Part shown: positions 12,743 to 20,390 of the stretch, in pieces
How the letters are laid out: each line of letters starts with the position of its first letter
How positions within the stretch are numbered: the first letter of the stretch is position 1
NCBI RefSeq assembly: GCF_003122325.1
Contig: NZ_QFBC01000002.1
Span: forward strand, 434,001 to 498,000
Direction of reading: 5' to 3'
Source: Rhizobium album
GTDB lineage: Bacteria > Pseudomonadota > Alphaproteobacteria > Rhizobiales > Rhizobiaceae
Length of the DNA stretch: 64,000 nucleotides
Position numbers and translations under genes: made by a program
Notes under the pieces: generated by a model
Database searches by the model: none
Told to the model about the DNA's origin: nothing
Seen by the model: the letters and a program-made list of their open reading frames with translations, nothing else

Positions 12743-12853
12743 TGGGAGCGGACTGCTCCTGGCGACTGAAGTAAACGTCCCCCTTCAGTCCTCTTCCGGC
12801 CGGCCCACGCTCCCCCTCCCCTCAAGTTCGCGTGGCCGGCCTTTTTTCTTTTA
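12743..12853 (+). ncRNA. Candidate small RNA with three hairpins and an intrinsic terminator
   Basis: No protein gene on the plus strand precedes this very good terminator, so an independent transcript is likely. Three consecutive stems are visible: GGAGC/GCTCC (12745-12759), GACTGAAG/CTTCAGTC (12764-12790), and a 12-bp stem GGCCGG-C-CCACGC with GCGTGGCCGGCC (12798-12841) followed by T6CT4. The loop of the last stem is a C/T-rich single strand (12811-12825) that could pair with Shine-Dalgarno sequences, as in several alphaproteobacterial trans-acting RNAs. I could not identify a convincing promoter, and I do not recognise the family. Confidence 0.5.
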
Positions 12854-12932
12854 ATTTTTTGCTGTTACGATAGGGCTTGAGGTAAAGAAGGCCGATGGCG
12901 GCTGCCGACTTGCAGAAGGACGATCCGAGCTC

Positions 12933-13901
12933 ATGGGCGCCAAGCTTTTTGCCACGCCGGACAATCCGGCACCGGACAATTACACCGCTTCCTACTTCAC
13001 CACCCATGACGGCATCCAGCTGCGATACGGCATCTTCCGCTCGGCCATCGTACCGGCGCGCGGCACCGTCGTGCTCCTGCACGGCCGCAACGAATGCATC
13101 GAGAAATATTTCGAGACGATCCGCGATCTCAACGACCGGGGCCTCTGGGTGGCGACTTATGATTTCCGCGGACAGGGGGGCTCGGCACGGCTTTTGCGCG
13201 ACGGCATGCCCGGCCACGTCCGCCGATTCTCCGATTACGAACGAGACCTTACGACCTTCCTGGAAGACGTGGTGCTGCCGGATACACGCATGCCGTTTTT
13301 CCTGCTCGGCCACTCCACCGGCAGCCTGATCGCGCTATCCGCCGCCACGCGGCTGGAAAGCCGCATCGAACGCATGGTGCTGTGTGCGCCGTTCATCGGC
13401 ATCGCCCACCGGTCGCTGTCCTTGCGCGCCATTCATTGTCTGTCGCGGCTCTATTGCCTCGCCGGCCTCGGCAAGCTGCAGGTCGGCCGCCAGACCATCC
13501 ATTCCGGTTTCGAGAACAATCCGCTGACCAGCGACGAACGACGCTTCAATCGCAACGCCGCCTTCCTGGCCAGCCACCCCGAACTCGGCATCGGCCTGCC
13601 CACGGCGCTATGGTTGCGCGAAGCGGTGACGGCGATCCGCCGCGTCACCCGGCCGGAACACCTGGCACGCATCCGCATCCCGTCGCTGGTGATCGCGCCC
13701 ACACGCGACGGCGTCATTCCGTATGCCGACCAGGAGCGCCTGACCCGGTATTTCCGCGCCTCGCAACTGGTGACGATCTACGGCTCGCGCCACGAGATCC
13801 TGCAGGAAAGGGATGTCTATCGCGCCCAGGCCCTGGCGGCGATCCACGCCTTCATTCCCGGCAGCGACGCTGTCGAGCAACCCGCCGCCCTGGCGGACTG
13901 A
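12933..13901 (+). CDS. Alpha/beta hydrolase, lysophospholipase-like (Hydrolase_4 family)
   Basis: A 322-residue cytosolic protein. ATG 12933 is used. The oxyanion-hole region is VVLLHGRNECIEKY (about 47-59), the strand YDFRGQG follows, and the nucleophile elbow is LLGHSTGSL with Ser128. The acid lies in TRDGVIPY and the histidine in GSRHEILQE, completing a Ser-Asp-His triad. It resembles the PldB/monoglyceride lipase group that hydrolyses lysophospholipids or acylglycerols. It follows the candidate small RNA's terminator, so it needs its own promoter. It is convergent with hisN (19 bp apart). The substrate is inferred from family only. Confidence 0.88.
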   Translation: MGAKLFATPDNPAPDNYTASYFTTHDGIQLRYGIFRSAIVPARGTVVLLHGRNECIEKYFETIRDLNDRGLWVATYDFRGQGGSARLLRDGMPGHVRRFSDYERDLTTFLEDVVLPDTRMPFFLLGHSTGSLIALSAATRLESRIERMVLCAPFIGIAHRSLSLRAIHCLSRLYCLAGLGKLQVGRQTIHSGFENNPLTSDERRFNRNAAFLASHPELGIGLPTALWLREAVTAIRRVTRPEHLARIRIPSLVIAPTRDGVIPYADQERLTRYFRASQLVTIYGSRHEILQERDVYRAQALAAIHAFIPGSDAVEQPAALAD

Positions 13902-13920
13902 TAGGAGCCGAAAGCCAGCC

Positions 13921-14694
13921 TCAGCCGGCGAGAAGGTCGAGCGCCTCGCGATGCACCGCGGCGCTGCCTGCGGCAATCACCCGGCCGCCAGCTTCCGGAC
14001 GGCCGCCTTCCCAATTGGTGAAGATGCCGCCCGCCTGCTCGACGATCGGGATCAATGCGCCGACGTCGTAGGGTTTCAGGCCGGTTTCGATCACCAGGTC
14101 GATATGGCCGGCCGCCAGCAGCGCATAAGCATAACAATCGATGCCGTAACGGAACAGGCGCACCCGGTCCTCGATGACGCGATACCGGTTGATATCGTCA
14201 CCGACGAACATATGCGGCGAGGTCGTGAACATGATCGCGTTCGACAGCGTACCGCAATCGCGCGTATGGATCTGCCGCTCGCCGTCCGGCCCGGCATACC
14301 AGGAGGAGGTGCCGTCGGCGAAATACCGCTCGCCGGTAAACGGCTGGTCCATCAGCCCCATCACCGAGCGACCCTTGTCCTGCAGGCCGATCAGGGTTCC
14401 CCAAACCGGCACGCCGGAAATGAAGGCCCGCGTGCCGTCGATCGGGTCGATGACCCAGATGTGGTCGCGATCGAGGCCGATGTCGTCGTGTTCTTCGCCG
14501 AGGATGCCGTCATCGGGAAAATGGTCGACGATCAGCCTGCGGATGGCGGCTTCCGCCGCCCGGTCGCCTTCGGTCACCGGATCGAAGCCGAGTTCCTGCT
14601 TGTTGACGACATCGAGCCCCGTGCGGAAACGCGGCAGGGTTTCGGCCTTGGCGGCATCCGCCAGTCGGTAGAAGAAAGCGCGATCAGGAAACAT
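13921..14694 (-). CDS. hisN: Histidinol-phosphatase of the inositol monophosphatase family
   Basis: A 257-residue protein with the metal-dependent phosphatase signatures DPVTEGDRAAE, GEEHDD, IDPIDGTRAFISG (metal-binding Asp residues) and, near the end, KPYDVGALIPIVEQAGG. The IMPase fold acts on small phosphorylated alcohols. The ITG/FISGVPVWGTLIGL and TSSWYAG features match the rhizobial group annotated as HisN, which removes phosphate from L-histidinol phosphate in histidine synthesis. A simple inositol-1-phosphatase is the alternative. ATG 14694 is the start. Upstream, an independently transcribed small RNA runs the other way. The neighbouring hutG belongs to histidine breakdown, but no operon is implied because the RNA gene lies between them. 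Confidence 0.88.
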   Translation of the reverse strand: MFPDRAFFYRLADAAKAETLPRFRTGLDVVNKQELGFDPVTEGDRAAEAAIRRLIVDHFPDDGILGEEHDDIGLDRDHIWVIDPIDGTRAFISGVPVWGTLIGLQDKGRSVMGLMDQPFTGERYFADGTSSWYAGPDGERQIHTRDCGTLSNAIMFTTSPHMFVGDDINRYRVIEDRVRLFRYGIDCYAYALLAAGHIDLVIETGLKPYDVGALIPIVEQAGGIFTNWEGGRPEAGGRVIAAGSAAVHREALDLLAG

Positions 14695-14810
14695 GGGGAA
14701 TCCGGCAATTGGGAGGGGTCAGCATTCATTAGACCAAAAGCAGGCAAATGCAAATGCGACGGCTCAAACCATGGCGCTTTTGGCACCGCAACACAAAAGC
14801 CACATTTCTG

Positions 14811-14840
14811 CTTGACATTTGTGCAGTGCAAAATTATTGT
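14811..14840 (+). promoter_or_regulatory. Sigma70-type promoter of the MmgR-like small RNA
   Basis: CTTGAC (14811-14816), the preferred -35 of rhizobial housekeeping promoters, is followed at 16-18 bp by an AT-rich -10 region (ATTATT/TATTGT, 14833-14840). Transcription would start near 14845. Confidence 0.75.
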
Positions 14841-14844
14841 TCAC

Positions 14845-14924
14845 TCACAGTCTTCTGACTGTAAATACCCTCCTTGGGTGTTTCCTCCCTAGACTTAACC
14901 GCGCCGCAAAGCGCGGTTTTTTTT
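14845..14924 (+). ncRNA. mmgR: Trans-acting small RNA of the alpha-r8 / MmgR type
   Basis: An ~80-nt transcript between hisN and hutG. Hairpin 1 is ACAGTC-N4-GACTGT, hairpin 2 is ACCC-N5-GGGT, then comes a single-stranded TTTCCTCCCTAGACTT, then the terminator AACCGCGC-N6-GCGCGGTT with T8 (14897-14924). The CCTCCC stretch is anti-Shine-Dalgarno-like. Size, promoter type and this segment agree with what I remember of the Sinorhizobium MmgR (alpha-r8) RNA, an Hfq-dependent RNA linked to nitrogen-responsive polyhydroxybutyrate control. The family name is from memory and not from a covariance search; the existence of a small RNA is well supported. Confidence 0.72.
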
Positions 14925-14966
14925 GGCCGGATGCGCCCAGGCATTCATGGCAGTCGGGAAGAGGCT

Positions 14967-15851
14967 TTATTCGGCGGCCAATGCGCCGTGCGAGGCGTAC
15001 AGATCGACATATTCCGCCATCTGCCGCATGAAGGATGCGATCGCCGCGGCGATGGCGGGAAACTGCGGCCGCTTCAGCAGGCTGGTCTCGTCGACGTAAA
15101 GCGACCGGTTGACCTCGATCTGCAGCGCATGCAGCCCGCGCGCCGGACGACCGTAATGTTCGGTGATGAAACCGCCGGCATAAGGCTTGTTGCGCACGGC
15201 GGTGAAACCGAGATCTTCGAGGATGTGCATCGCCGTGCGCGAAAGATCGGCCGAGGCGCTGGTGCCGTAGCGGTCGCCGATGATGAAATCCGGCCGGATG
15301 TTGCTGCCGGCGACGCGGATGTTGCCCGGCATCGAGTGGCAGTCGATCAACACGCCGAAACCGAACTGCACATGGGTGCGGGCGATCAGCCGCCGCAGGC
15401 AGGCATGGTAGGGCTTGTAGATCGCCTCGACGCGCGCCAGCCCTTCCTCCACCGACAGACGCCGGGAATAGATCTCCATGTTTTCGGCGACGATGCGCGG
15501 GATGGTGCCGAGCCCGCCGGCAACCCGCACGGAACCGATATTGGCATAGGGCGGCAGGCTGCCGTCGAACATGCGCGGATCGAGTTCGTAGGGCTCGCGA
15601 TTGACGTCGATGAAGGCGCGCGGGAAATGGGCGAGGAGAAGCGGAGCGCCGAGTTCGACGGCCGAGGAAAACAGTTCATCGACAAAATGATCTTCGGAGC
15701 GGCGCAGCGAGGATGGATCAAGACGGGACTGTTCGACGAAATCCACAGGATAGGCGCGGCCGCTGTGAGGCGAGTTGTAGACGAAAGGAATGCGTTGCGC
15801 CTCGGGTTCCCGGACCTCGAACAGGCCGCAATCGCTCGGCATGTGCTCCAT
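14967..15851 (-). CDS. hutG: N-formylglutamate amidohydrolase
   Basis: A 294-residue protein of the FGase family. Typical segments are PFVYNSPHSGRAYP (about 22-35), SEDHFVDELF, FPRAFIDVNREPYELDPRMF, LIDCHSMPG and YGRPARGLHALQIEVNRSLY. These carry the His and Glu residues expected to bind the metal. The enzyme releases formate from N-formyl-L-glutamate in the five-step histidine degradation route and may act on related N-formyl amino acids. The other hut genes are not in the window. ATG 15851 is the start. It is divergent from cpdR, with 194 bp between them. Confidence 0.9.
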   Translation of the reverse strand: MEHMPSDCGLFEVREPEAQRIPFVYNSPHSGRAYPVDFVEQSRLDPSSLRRSEDHFVDELFSSAVELGAPLLLAHFPRAFIDVNREPYELDPRMFDGSLPPYANIGSVRVAGGLGTIPRIVAENMEIYSRRLSVEEGLARVEAIYKPYHACLRRLIARTHVQFGFGVLIDCHSMPGNIRVAGSNIRPDFIIGDRYGTSASADLSRTAMHILEDLGFTAVRNKPYAGGFITEHYGRPARGLHALQIEVNRSLYVDETSLLKRPQFPAIAAAIASFMRQMAEYVDLYASHGALAAE

Positions 15852-16045
15852 TCAGCCTCTTTTTGTCTTTACCATGTCATAAAGTCGATGCTTCGCGTAT
15901 GTTGCCAGTTGCCCGGCGGCAAGTCCATACTATCTATCCAGTGAATTCGTGTGCGTAAGCGTCAGGATTCACCGGATCTTTACCGCGGCTCGTCTATTTT
16001 GATGCGCTGATACACCCCTATAAGAATCGAATAACGGTCATTTTC

Positions 16046-16408
16046 ATGAGTCAGAAAATTCTTCTCGCCGAAGACGACAACGACATGCGTCGCTTTTTGG
16101 TCAAGGCCCTGGAAAAAGCAGGATACAAGGTTGCCTCCTTCGACAACGGTGCGAGCGCCTATGACCGGTTGCGGGAAGAGCCGTTCTCCTTGCTTTTGAC
16201 CGACATCGTCATGCCCGAGATGGACGGCATCGAGCTGGCGCGCCGGGCAACGGAACTGGATCCGGACCTCAAGGTGATGTTTATCACGGGCTTTGCCGCC
16301 GTTGCCTTGAACCCTGATTCGAAGGCTCCGAAGGACGCGAAGGTCCTTTCCAAGCCCTTCCACCTCCGCGACCTCGTCAACGAGGTCAACAAACTCCTTG
16401 TGGCCTAG
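16046..16408 (+). CDS. cpdR: Single-domain response regulator CpdR
   Basis: A 120-residue receiver domain without an output domain. The acidic pocket is E9, D10, D11; the phosphoacceptor is Asp53 in LLTDIVMPEMDGIEL; Thr81 and Lys103 (LSKPFHLRDL) complete the active site. Sequence and length match alphaproteobacterial CpdR. In Caulobacter, unphosphorylated CpdR brings ClpXP and its substrates (CtrA, PdeA) together, and the CckA-ChpT phosphorelay switches it off. In Sinorhizobium it is needed for normal cell-cycle control and bacteroid formation. A tRNA-Val gene follows 82 bp downstream. Confidence 0.93.
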   Translation: MSQKILLAEDDNDMRRFLVKALEKAGYKVASFDNGASAYDRLREEPFSLLLTDIVMPEMDGIELARRATELDPDLKVMFITGFAAVALNPDSKAPKDAKVLSKPFHLRDLVNEVNKLLVA

Positions 16409-16447
16409 GGCTTTTCAAAAAATCATCACAAACCGGGAAAAAAGCAG

Positions 16448-16477
16448 TTGACGCCCCAACCGGTTTTGTGATGTATG
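16448..16477 (+). promoter_or_regulatory. Likely promoter of tRNA-Val
   Basis: TTGACG at 16448-16453, a 17-18 bp spacer, and ATGTAT/TGTATG at 16471-16477, 14 bp before the mature tRNA. The position suits a strong stable-RNA promoter. Confidence 0.5.
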
Positions 16478-16490
16478 CGCCTCATCGGAT

Positions 16491-16549
<59 letters not shown>

Positions 16550-16565
<16 letters not shown>

Positions 16566-16618
16566 TCCTTTTCTTTGCAAGGCCCTGTTTTTACAGGGCT
16601 TTTCGCATTTAAGGGCTT
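16550..16618 (+). repeat. attL: left 69-bp repeat of the genomic island
   Basis: The first 20 bases (16550-16569, the 3' end of tRNA-Val plus TCCT) are identical to 41331-41350. The last 26 bases (16593-16618, ACAGGGCTTTTCGC and onward) are identical to 41374-41399. Aligned without gaps, the two 69-bp segments differ at about 12 central positions. The repeat therefore covers the tRNA end and its downstream terminator. Confidence 0.88.
16582..16604 (+). terminator. Terminator downstream of tRNA-Val
   Basis: GCCCTGT (16582-16588), a 4-nt T loop, and ACAGGGC (16593-16599) followed by TTTT. The same hairpin with a different loop is present at the other island end. Confidence 0.75.
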
Positions 16619-17579
16619 GGTTCTCCCCTCACTTGGGGGCTTGAAAGGCCCATTGTTTTCATTGCGAATCCTGAAACGTGTCCCTCACCTATTTCAGGCC
16701 CTATGTATAAAGAGTGGGCGCAAGGATTCGTGAGTCGGGGCAGCAGTGGACTGCCACAATTGATTCCTTGCGAAAGGCGAATCGAAAGCGGTAAATCCTT
16801 GCGAGGGCCGATTCAGGTGCGCAGTTTTGCTTTACCGACCATGTAGATCGCAATTTTCTTCAATCGCTCTCAACTAAAGACAACCGACGCTCGGTGCTCG
16901 GCAAGGAAATCTCAGCCGCTAGCGTCCCAGTCTTGGCCGCCGACGTCAAGGGTGACCTATCTGGTGTTGCTGCTACCGGAGAAGCTGGAAGCCGCCTGGC
17001 GGCCCGCTCTGCCTCGCTTGGAAGGCAGTTCGTCAGCAGGGCGTTCCCCGTCCAGTTCTGGGATCTGTTCGGCCATGACGGTCTCCCGATCCGGACGGCG
17101 GTCCATGCCATGGGGCCGGATCTGCTCGGCCGGATGCTCAGGCTCAACGAGACCCAGCAAGGCGCCCGCCGGCCCCAGCCGGCTGGATCACCTACGCGGT
17201 GTGCTCGTTTCGGGGCTGATCGCCGCCCGCGGCTTGACCTACCTGACGTGGCTTGTTGGGTAATGCCGGCGTCGATCGGCACGTCAAAGTAGATGTTTGC
17301 CAAGTCGGCCCACCGGCTTGCTGTGATAGGTAATCGACCGTCATCCGTAGGGGCGACGTTCCTCTTCGCACATCAATATCATACGGGGAATGCACCTCTC
17401 AAACGTCCGCCCCCGCCAGAGCCGTGTCTTGACGGTCAGCGTGGCATTGCGCGCTCAGGCGTGACATCTTGTGACATTTGGACGTTTAGCGCGATGAACC
17501 AAAGGCGAGTTTCAAAATGCACTTCGCTTTGTCGGATAGGTGTGATGATATCAATCCGCAACCCCGGGGATAAAAATCA
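16619..17579. other. Island left end: gene-poor region with short repeats and a decayed gene
   Basis: About 960 bp with no intact gene. The repeated motif AATCCTTGCG occurs as GATTCCTTGCGA (16762-16773), AAATCCTTGCGAG (16793-16805) and inverted as CAAGGATTC (16721-16729), with a related GCGAATCCTGAA at 16664-16675. Such repeats next to an att core could be integrase or excisionase arm sites. A fragment of a HerA-like ATPase gene lies at 16894-17165. Bases 17170-17579 show nothing I can assign. Confidence 0.5.
16894..17165 (+). pseudogene. Decayed fragment of a DUF853 (HerA-like) ATPase gene
   Basis: The translation contains VPVLAADVKGDLSGVAA, then FWDLFGHDGLPIRTAV and MLRLNETQQGA. These align with VPVFAADVKGDLSGIAA, LWDIFGDHGLPIRTSV and MLRLNETQHGA of the intact gene at 27986-29437. 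Only ~90 of ~480 codons remain. The Walker A motif (upstream) and Walker B motif (downstream) are missing, and after residue ~90 the frame no longer matches. It is best read as a remnant of an earlier or duplicated copy. Confidence 0.75.
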
Positions 17580-18266
17580 ATGACAGACATCTGGATTTTC
17601 AAACAAGATGGCACCATCCAGTGCCGGCCTGAAGGCGAAGGTGAGATCACACTTGCAGTTATGCGCAAGGGTTTGGAGGAATTGATAGGTTCTGAGAACG
17701 TCCTTGACGAAGAGAAGCGACAATCGCCTACTCCGATCATTACGATTTGCGGTGCGCCGACAGCACGAGTGAATGCCTACCGCATCACGCCCGAGGGGCT
17801 CAGGCGTTTGTTTACTGGGGTCGCTGGTCCCAATGGATTTGCGCTTTATCCCTTTTATACCGAGAAGGGTGGCGACGCGACTTGGCAAGAGGGCGGCGGC
17901 TCGACTGTGGTTTCGCCTTCGGGAGATCCGATAATTATCTGGCCTGCCTCGGGTAAAGGCGGCCCGATCGTACCGTGGCCGTCATTTTCTGTAACCAAGC
18001 CTCAGAGCGACGATCGCTGGGTGCCTTGGCCGATGCTACTTGTTGAAGCAGCCAAAGGCGATCCTGAGAAACTAGCATCAGCGCTTACTGCGATCATTTC
18101 CAACACGAGTGCCGTGGGCAATAACCCAACAACGTTGACGGGTTTAATCGGAAAGCTTTGCCGAGTGTATAAACAGGGAGATGCGATAGCGTTCGATTAT
18201 ATGCAAGGTCGCGTCAACATCGTTTTGAATGACGCTCAGTGCATCGTTCGAATTTGGTTTGGGTGA
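17580..18266 (+). CDS. Hypothetical protein (228 aa)
   Basis: Starts at ATG 17580 after a weak GGGGAT. The N-terminal ~100 residues look like a compact domain (MTDIWIFKQDGTIQCRPEGEGE then ITLAVMRKGLEELIG). A proline/tryptophan-rich stretch follows (IIWPASGKGGPIVPWPSF, VPWPMLLVE; about 120-165), then a short C-terminal domain. No signal peptide or membrane segment. The ITLAVMRKGLEELIGSENV segment and an inner APTARVNAYRITPEG are not known to me as a family. Codon use is less GC-rich than the chromosome around it, fitting the island. It is the first intact gene inside the left boundary; function unknown. Confidence 0.65.
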   Translation: MTDIWIFKQDGTIQCRPEGEGEITLAVMRKGLEELIGSENVLDEEKRQSPTPIITICGAPTARVNAYRITPEGLRRLFTGVAGPNGFALYPFYTEKGGDATWQEGGGSTVVSPSGDPIIIWPASGKGGPIVPWPSFSVTKPQSDDRWVPWPMLLVEAAKGDPEKLASALTAIISNTSAVGNNPTTLTGLIGKLCRVYKQGDAIAFDYMQGRVNIVLNDAQCIVRIWFG

Positions 18267-18327
18267 CCGTTGCAGTGGGGACGCCTGTACAAGCAGGCGG
18301 CCCAGGAGATTAAGTACAGTATTCGAA

Positions 18328-18531
18328 TTATAAATCAACTGCGGCAAGCACTAGCCTGGCACCCTCAGCCATGTCAGTCCCGCCCCCGTTATCAGCTTTG
18401 ATTTGGGACAAAAGGTCTTCAGCCTTTGCCAAAATAGCCTCTCTATCCGGAGACGATTTAATCAGTTCACGAACTACAAATTCGAGCATTGTCAATTTCC
18501 CGCGGATGATCTCGGTATCTCCATGCGTCAT
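18328..18531 (-). CDS. Small hypothetical protein (67 aa)
   Basis: Begins MTHGDTEIIRGKLTML at ATG 18531, preceded by the strong site AAGGAGG seven bases upstream, which is the main support. The protein is largely helical (EFVVRELIKSS, AILAKAEDLLSQIKA), acidic and soluble. It is convergent with the 228-aa gene. No family recognised; its size and context fit an accessory regulator or antitoxin-sized protein, but nothing shows that. Confidence 0.6.
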   Translation of the reverse strand: MTHGDTEIIRGKLTMLEFVVRELIKSSPDREAILAKAEDLLSQIKADNGGGTDMAEGARLVLAAVDL

Positions 18532-18761
18532 TCATTTCCTCCTTATGCGTAGGCAAACCCTGATCGAGTAGGCCATCGATTTGCCCGAGGTGTTTTAACT
18601 TTCCCCAATGCGTGGTGAATTGCGCTGCGATCCGCCAAGCGCTCGATCGACCGCTTCACCTAATTGTGGCGCTGCTTCCAGAGACCGGCGCACACCCGGC
18701 TCGTGGTCGTGAGCCTGCCGGTCTGTAAAAAACATCTCTAAGATCCAGCATGGCGCCGACT

Positions 18762-19277
18762 TCAGTGGTTGTGCTTCAAAACATCACTCTTGAAGTTACC
18801 GATGGAGATGTCCGATGTCGCCCAACGTACCGCTGCTCGCAATGTGTACATGGTGGTCGGCAGTATCACGCATCCAAGAATGAAAACGTGCAAAAAGACG
18901 AAAGCTGCCAGCGGGCTGCTGGCCAGTATGCTTACTATGAGCGCGCCCGTGAACTGATTTAGCTCGCGGCTGTGAGGTCGCTTTTTAACCATTGTCTCTT
19001 TACGGCCTCGGAATATTCGGCATGCAAGACTGTAAATAGCTAGCGGCAAAAGTCCAAGAGCAAGCATCCAGGCCGCACGAACGCTGTAAGCCATATCAAG
19101 ACCGTTCTCGACGGCTCGGCGGTCATCTTCGCTCAGATTGCTGCTACGCAAGAGCTTTTCCGCTCGGTCCAGCAGCCCCATCCGGAAAGGCTGGAATAGT
19201 TTCGCCACGCGATAACGAACATACATGTAGAAGACTACGCAACCAGCGGCGAGTATAACGATTTGCATTTGAGTCAT
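18762..19277 (-). CDS. Hypothetical membrane protein (171 aa)
   Basis: Three to four hydrophobic segments: residues ~5-22 (IVILAAGCVVFYMYV), ~68-87 (AAWMLALGLLPLAIYSLA) and a long stretch ~110-145 (ALIVSILASSPLAAFVFL, then FILGCVILPTTMYTL). A cytoplasmic helical region between 25 and 65 contains AEKLLRSSNLSEDDRRAVE. Its ATG overlaps the stop of the upstream membrane gene by four bases (ATGA, 19274-19277), so the two are almost certainly co-translated. No family recognised. The pair may form one complex. Confidence 0.65.
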   Translation of the reverse strand: MTQMQIVILAAGCVVFYMYVRYRVAKLFQPFRMGLLDRAEKLLRSSNLSEDDRRAVENGLDMAYSVRAAWMLALGLLPLAIYSLACRIFRGRKETMVKKRPHSRELNQFTGALIVSILASSPLAAFVFLHVFILGCVILPTTMYTLRAAVRWATSDISIGNFKSDVLKHNH

Positions 19278-19654
19278 CGTCTTCCCTTTCCCTTGCCTCG
19301 TGGTCGTTTCGGTTTATCGCCTGGGAATTGCTCAGCCCGGCGCCGATCAAATTCCTTTTTGTATCCGTCAACGGTGGCCGTACTGAGGTGAGTAACCACC
19401 ACCACAGCGACCACAAAGAAAATAATCACTCCGTCAGGATGGTGCCAGAGAAGGTACAGAGCAATCTTTAAAATTCGATTGCAAAGCCACATGAGCCCAA
19501 CCATAGCGGGCTCATCTTGCACCTCCTCGAAATCGCCGTTAATTCCACCTATCAGAGCGATAAGTGTAAAGAACGCGACAACACCTCCCAATATCGTCAA
19601 CGCAGATTTTACGTAGCCCAAAGTACCACCCAGAATCAAGGCAATTCCGGGCAA
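19274..19654 (-). CDS. Hypothetical membrane protein (126 aa)
   Basis: Two or three hydrophobic segments: ~15-37 (VKSALTILGGVVAFFTLIAL), ~50-68, and ~75-90 (GVIIFFVVAVVVVTH). It ends in a strongly basic tail (RRRAEQFPGDKPKRPRGKGKGRR), expected to lie in the cytoplasm. It is the first gene of a two-gene unit with the 171-aa membrane protein, joined by an ATGA overlap. No clear Shine-Dalgarno is seen before ATG 19654, so the start is uncertain. Function unknown. Confidence 0.6.
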   Translation of the reverse strand: MPGIALILGGTLGYVKSALTILGGVVAFFTLIALIGGINGDFEEVQDEPAMVGLMWLCNRILKIALYLLWHHPDGVIIFFVVAVVVVTHLSTATVDGYKKEFDRRRAEQFPGDKPKRPRGKGKGRR

Positions 19655-19904
19655 TACAATCTATTGTCGATGCACATTGCAACTACATGCTTGATCGAAA
19701 CTGATGAGCGCAACCAAAGTTCCAACGAAATTCGCGCAGTCAGGGGGCTTGTGGCAACACATCCCCTGGGTAGGGACAGTCAATTCTGCACCTGCGTGCG
19801 GTCACCGCCTTCCCGGCCTTTGAGCGTTTTTCACACTTCGATTTTTCCATTTTGAGTTTTAATCACCAGCGGACAATACTGTATCGGAATGGAGAACCGC
19901 CTTT

Positions 19905-20390
19905 ATGACCTCGTCCGGAAGAGATCAGGCAAAAACGGCCAAATTTCCTCAGACCTTCGAAGAATTTGCTGCGATGGCCGAAACTGCATTAGAGCAATTT
20001 TGGGAAAGCCAATCCCTCAACGATCTGTTTGGCGCAGTCTTGGCGACCGTCCATGCAGCGGATTGGTATAACAGCGAGTTTGGCTCCGGAAAATTCGACA
20101 AGGAAGCCAAGAAACAGTTTGGTGGGAAATGCGATGGTTGGGATACGTTGAGGCGCCTTGGGAACGGCGCAAAACATGCCGTCAAGAATACCCAACCATC
20201 CGCTGATGACCTTACCTCCAACGATGTTGAATGGGAGGACAAAGACGCTTGGGACCATCTCGGAATGGACATTCCTTACTGGACCGTCGAACACAAGGGT
20301 GAAATGCGATCCGTGTACTCGCTTTGCCACCAGGTTCTCGTGCAACTGAAAGAAGAGAGCGCTGCCGCAAAGGCGTTAAGAGGAGCATGA
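19905..20390 (+). CDS. Hypothetical soluble protein (161 aa), possibly HEPN-like
   Basis: ATG 19905 is preceded by GGAGAA at suitable spacing. The protein is helical and soluble. The central region NDLFGAVLATVHAADWYNSEF, split by a charged loop, leads to DTLRRLGNGAKHAVKN (about 80-96). An Arg-x4-6-His arrangement (R-LGNGAK-H) at the end of a helix is the signature of HEPN-domain RNases, which are common in defence systems and toxin-antitoxin pairs. I saw no partner antitoxin with certainty; the 89-aa gene on the other strand overlaps its 3' end by 15 bp. The HEPN idea rests on this short motif only and needs a structure comparison. Confidence 0.6.
   Translation: MTSSGRDQAKTAKFPQTFEEFAAMAETALEQFWESQSLNDLFGAVLATVHAADWYNSEFGSGKFDKEAKKQFGGKCDGWDTLRRLGNGAKHAVKNTQPSADDLTSNDVEWEDKDAWDHLGMDIPYWTVEHKGEMRSVYSLCHQVLVQLKEESAAAKALRGA

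Noticed and set aside
17192..17395. Short frames on both strands between the HerA remnant and the 228-aa gene
   Set aside because: No ribosome site, no family likeness, several mutually overlapping frames.
18573..18700. Weak resemblance of the minus strand to the C-terminal R-x-x-V-x-R-x-I-E-R-L region of transposases
   Set aside because: Too short and without flanking inverted repeats to call an insertion-sequence remnant.
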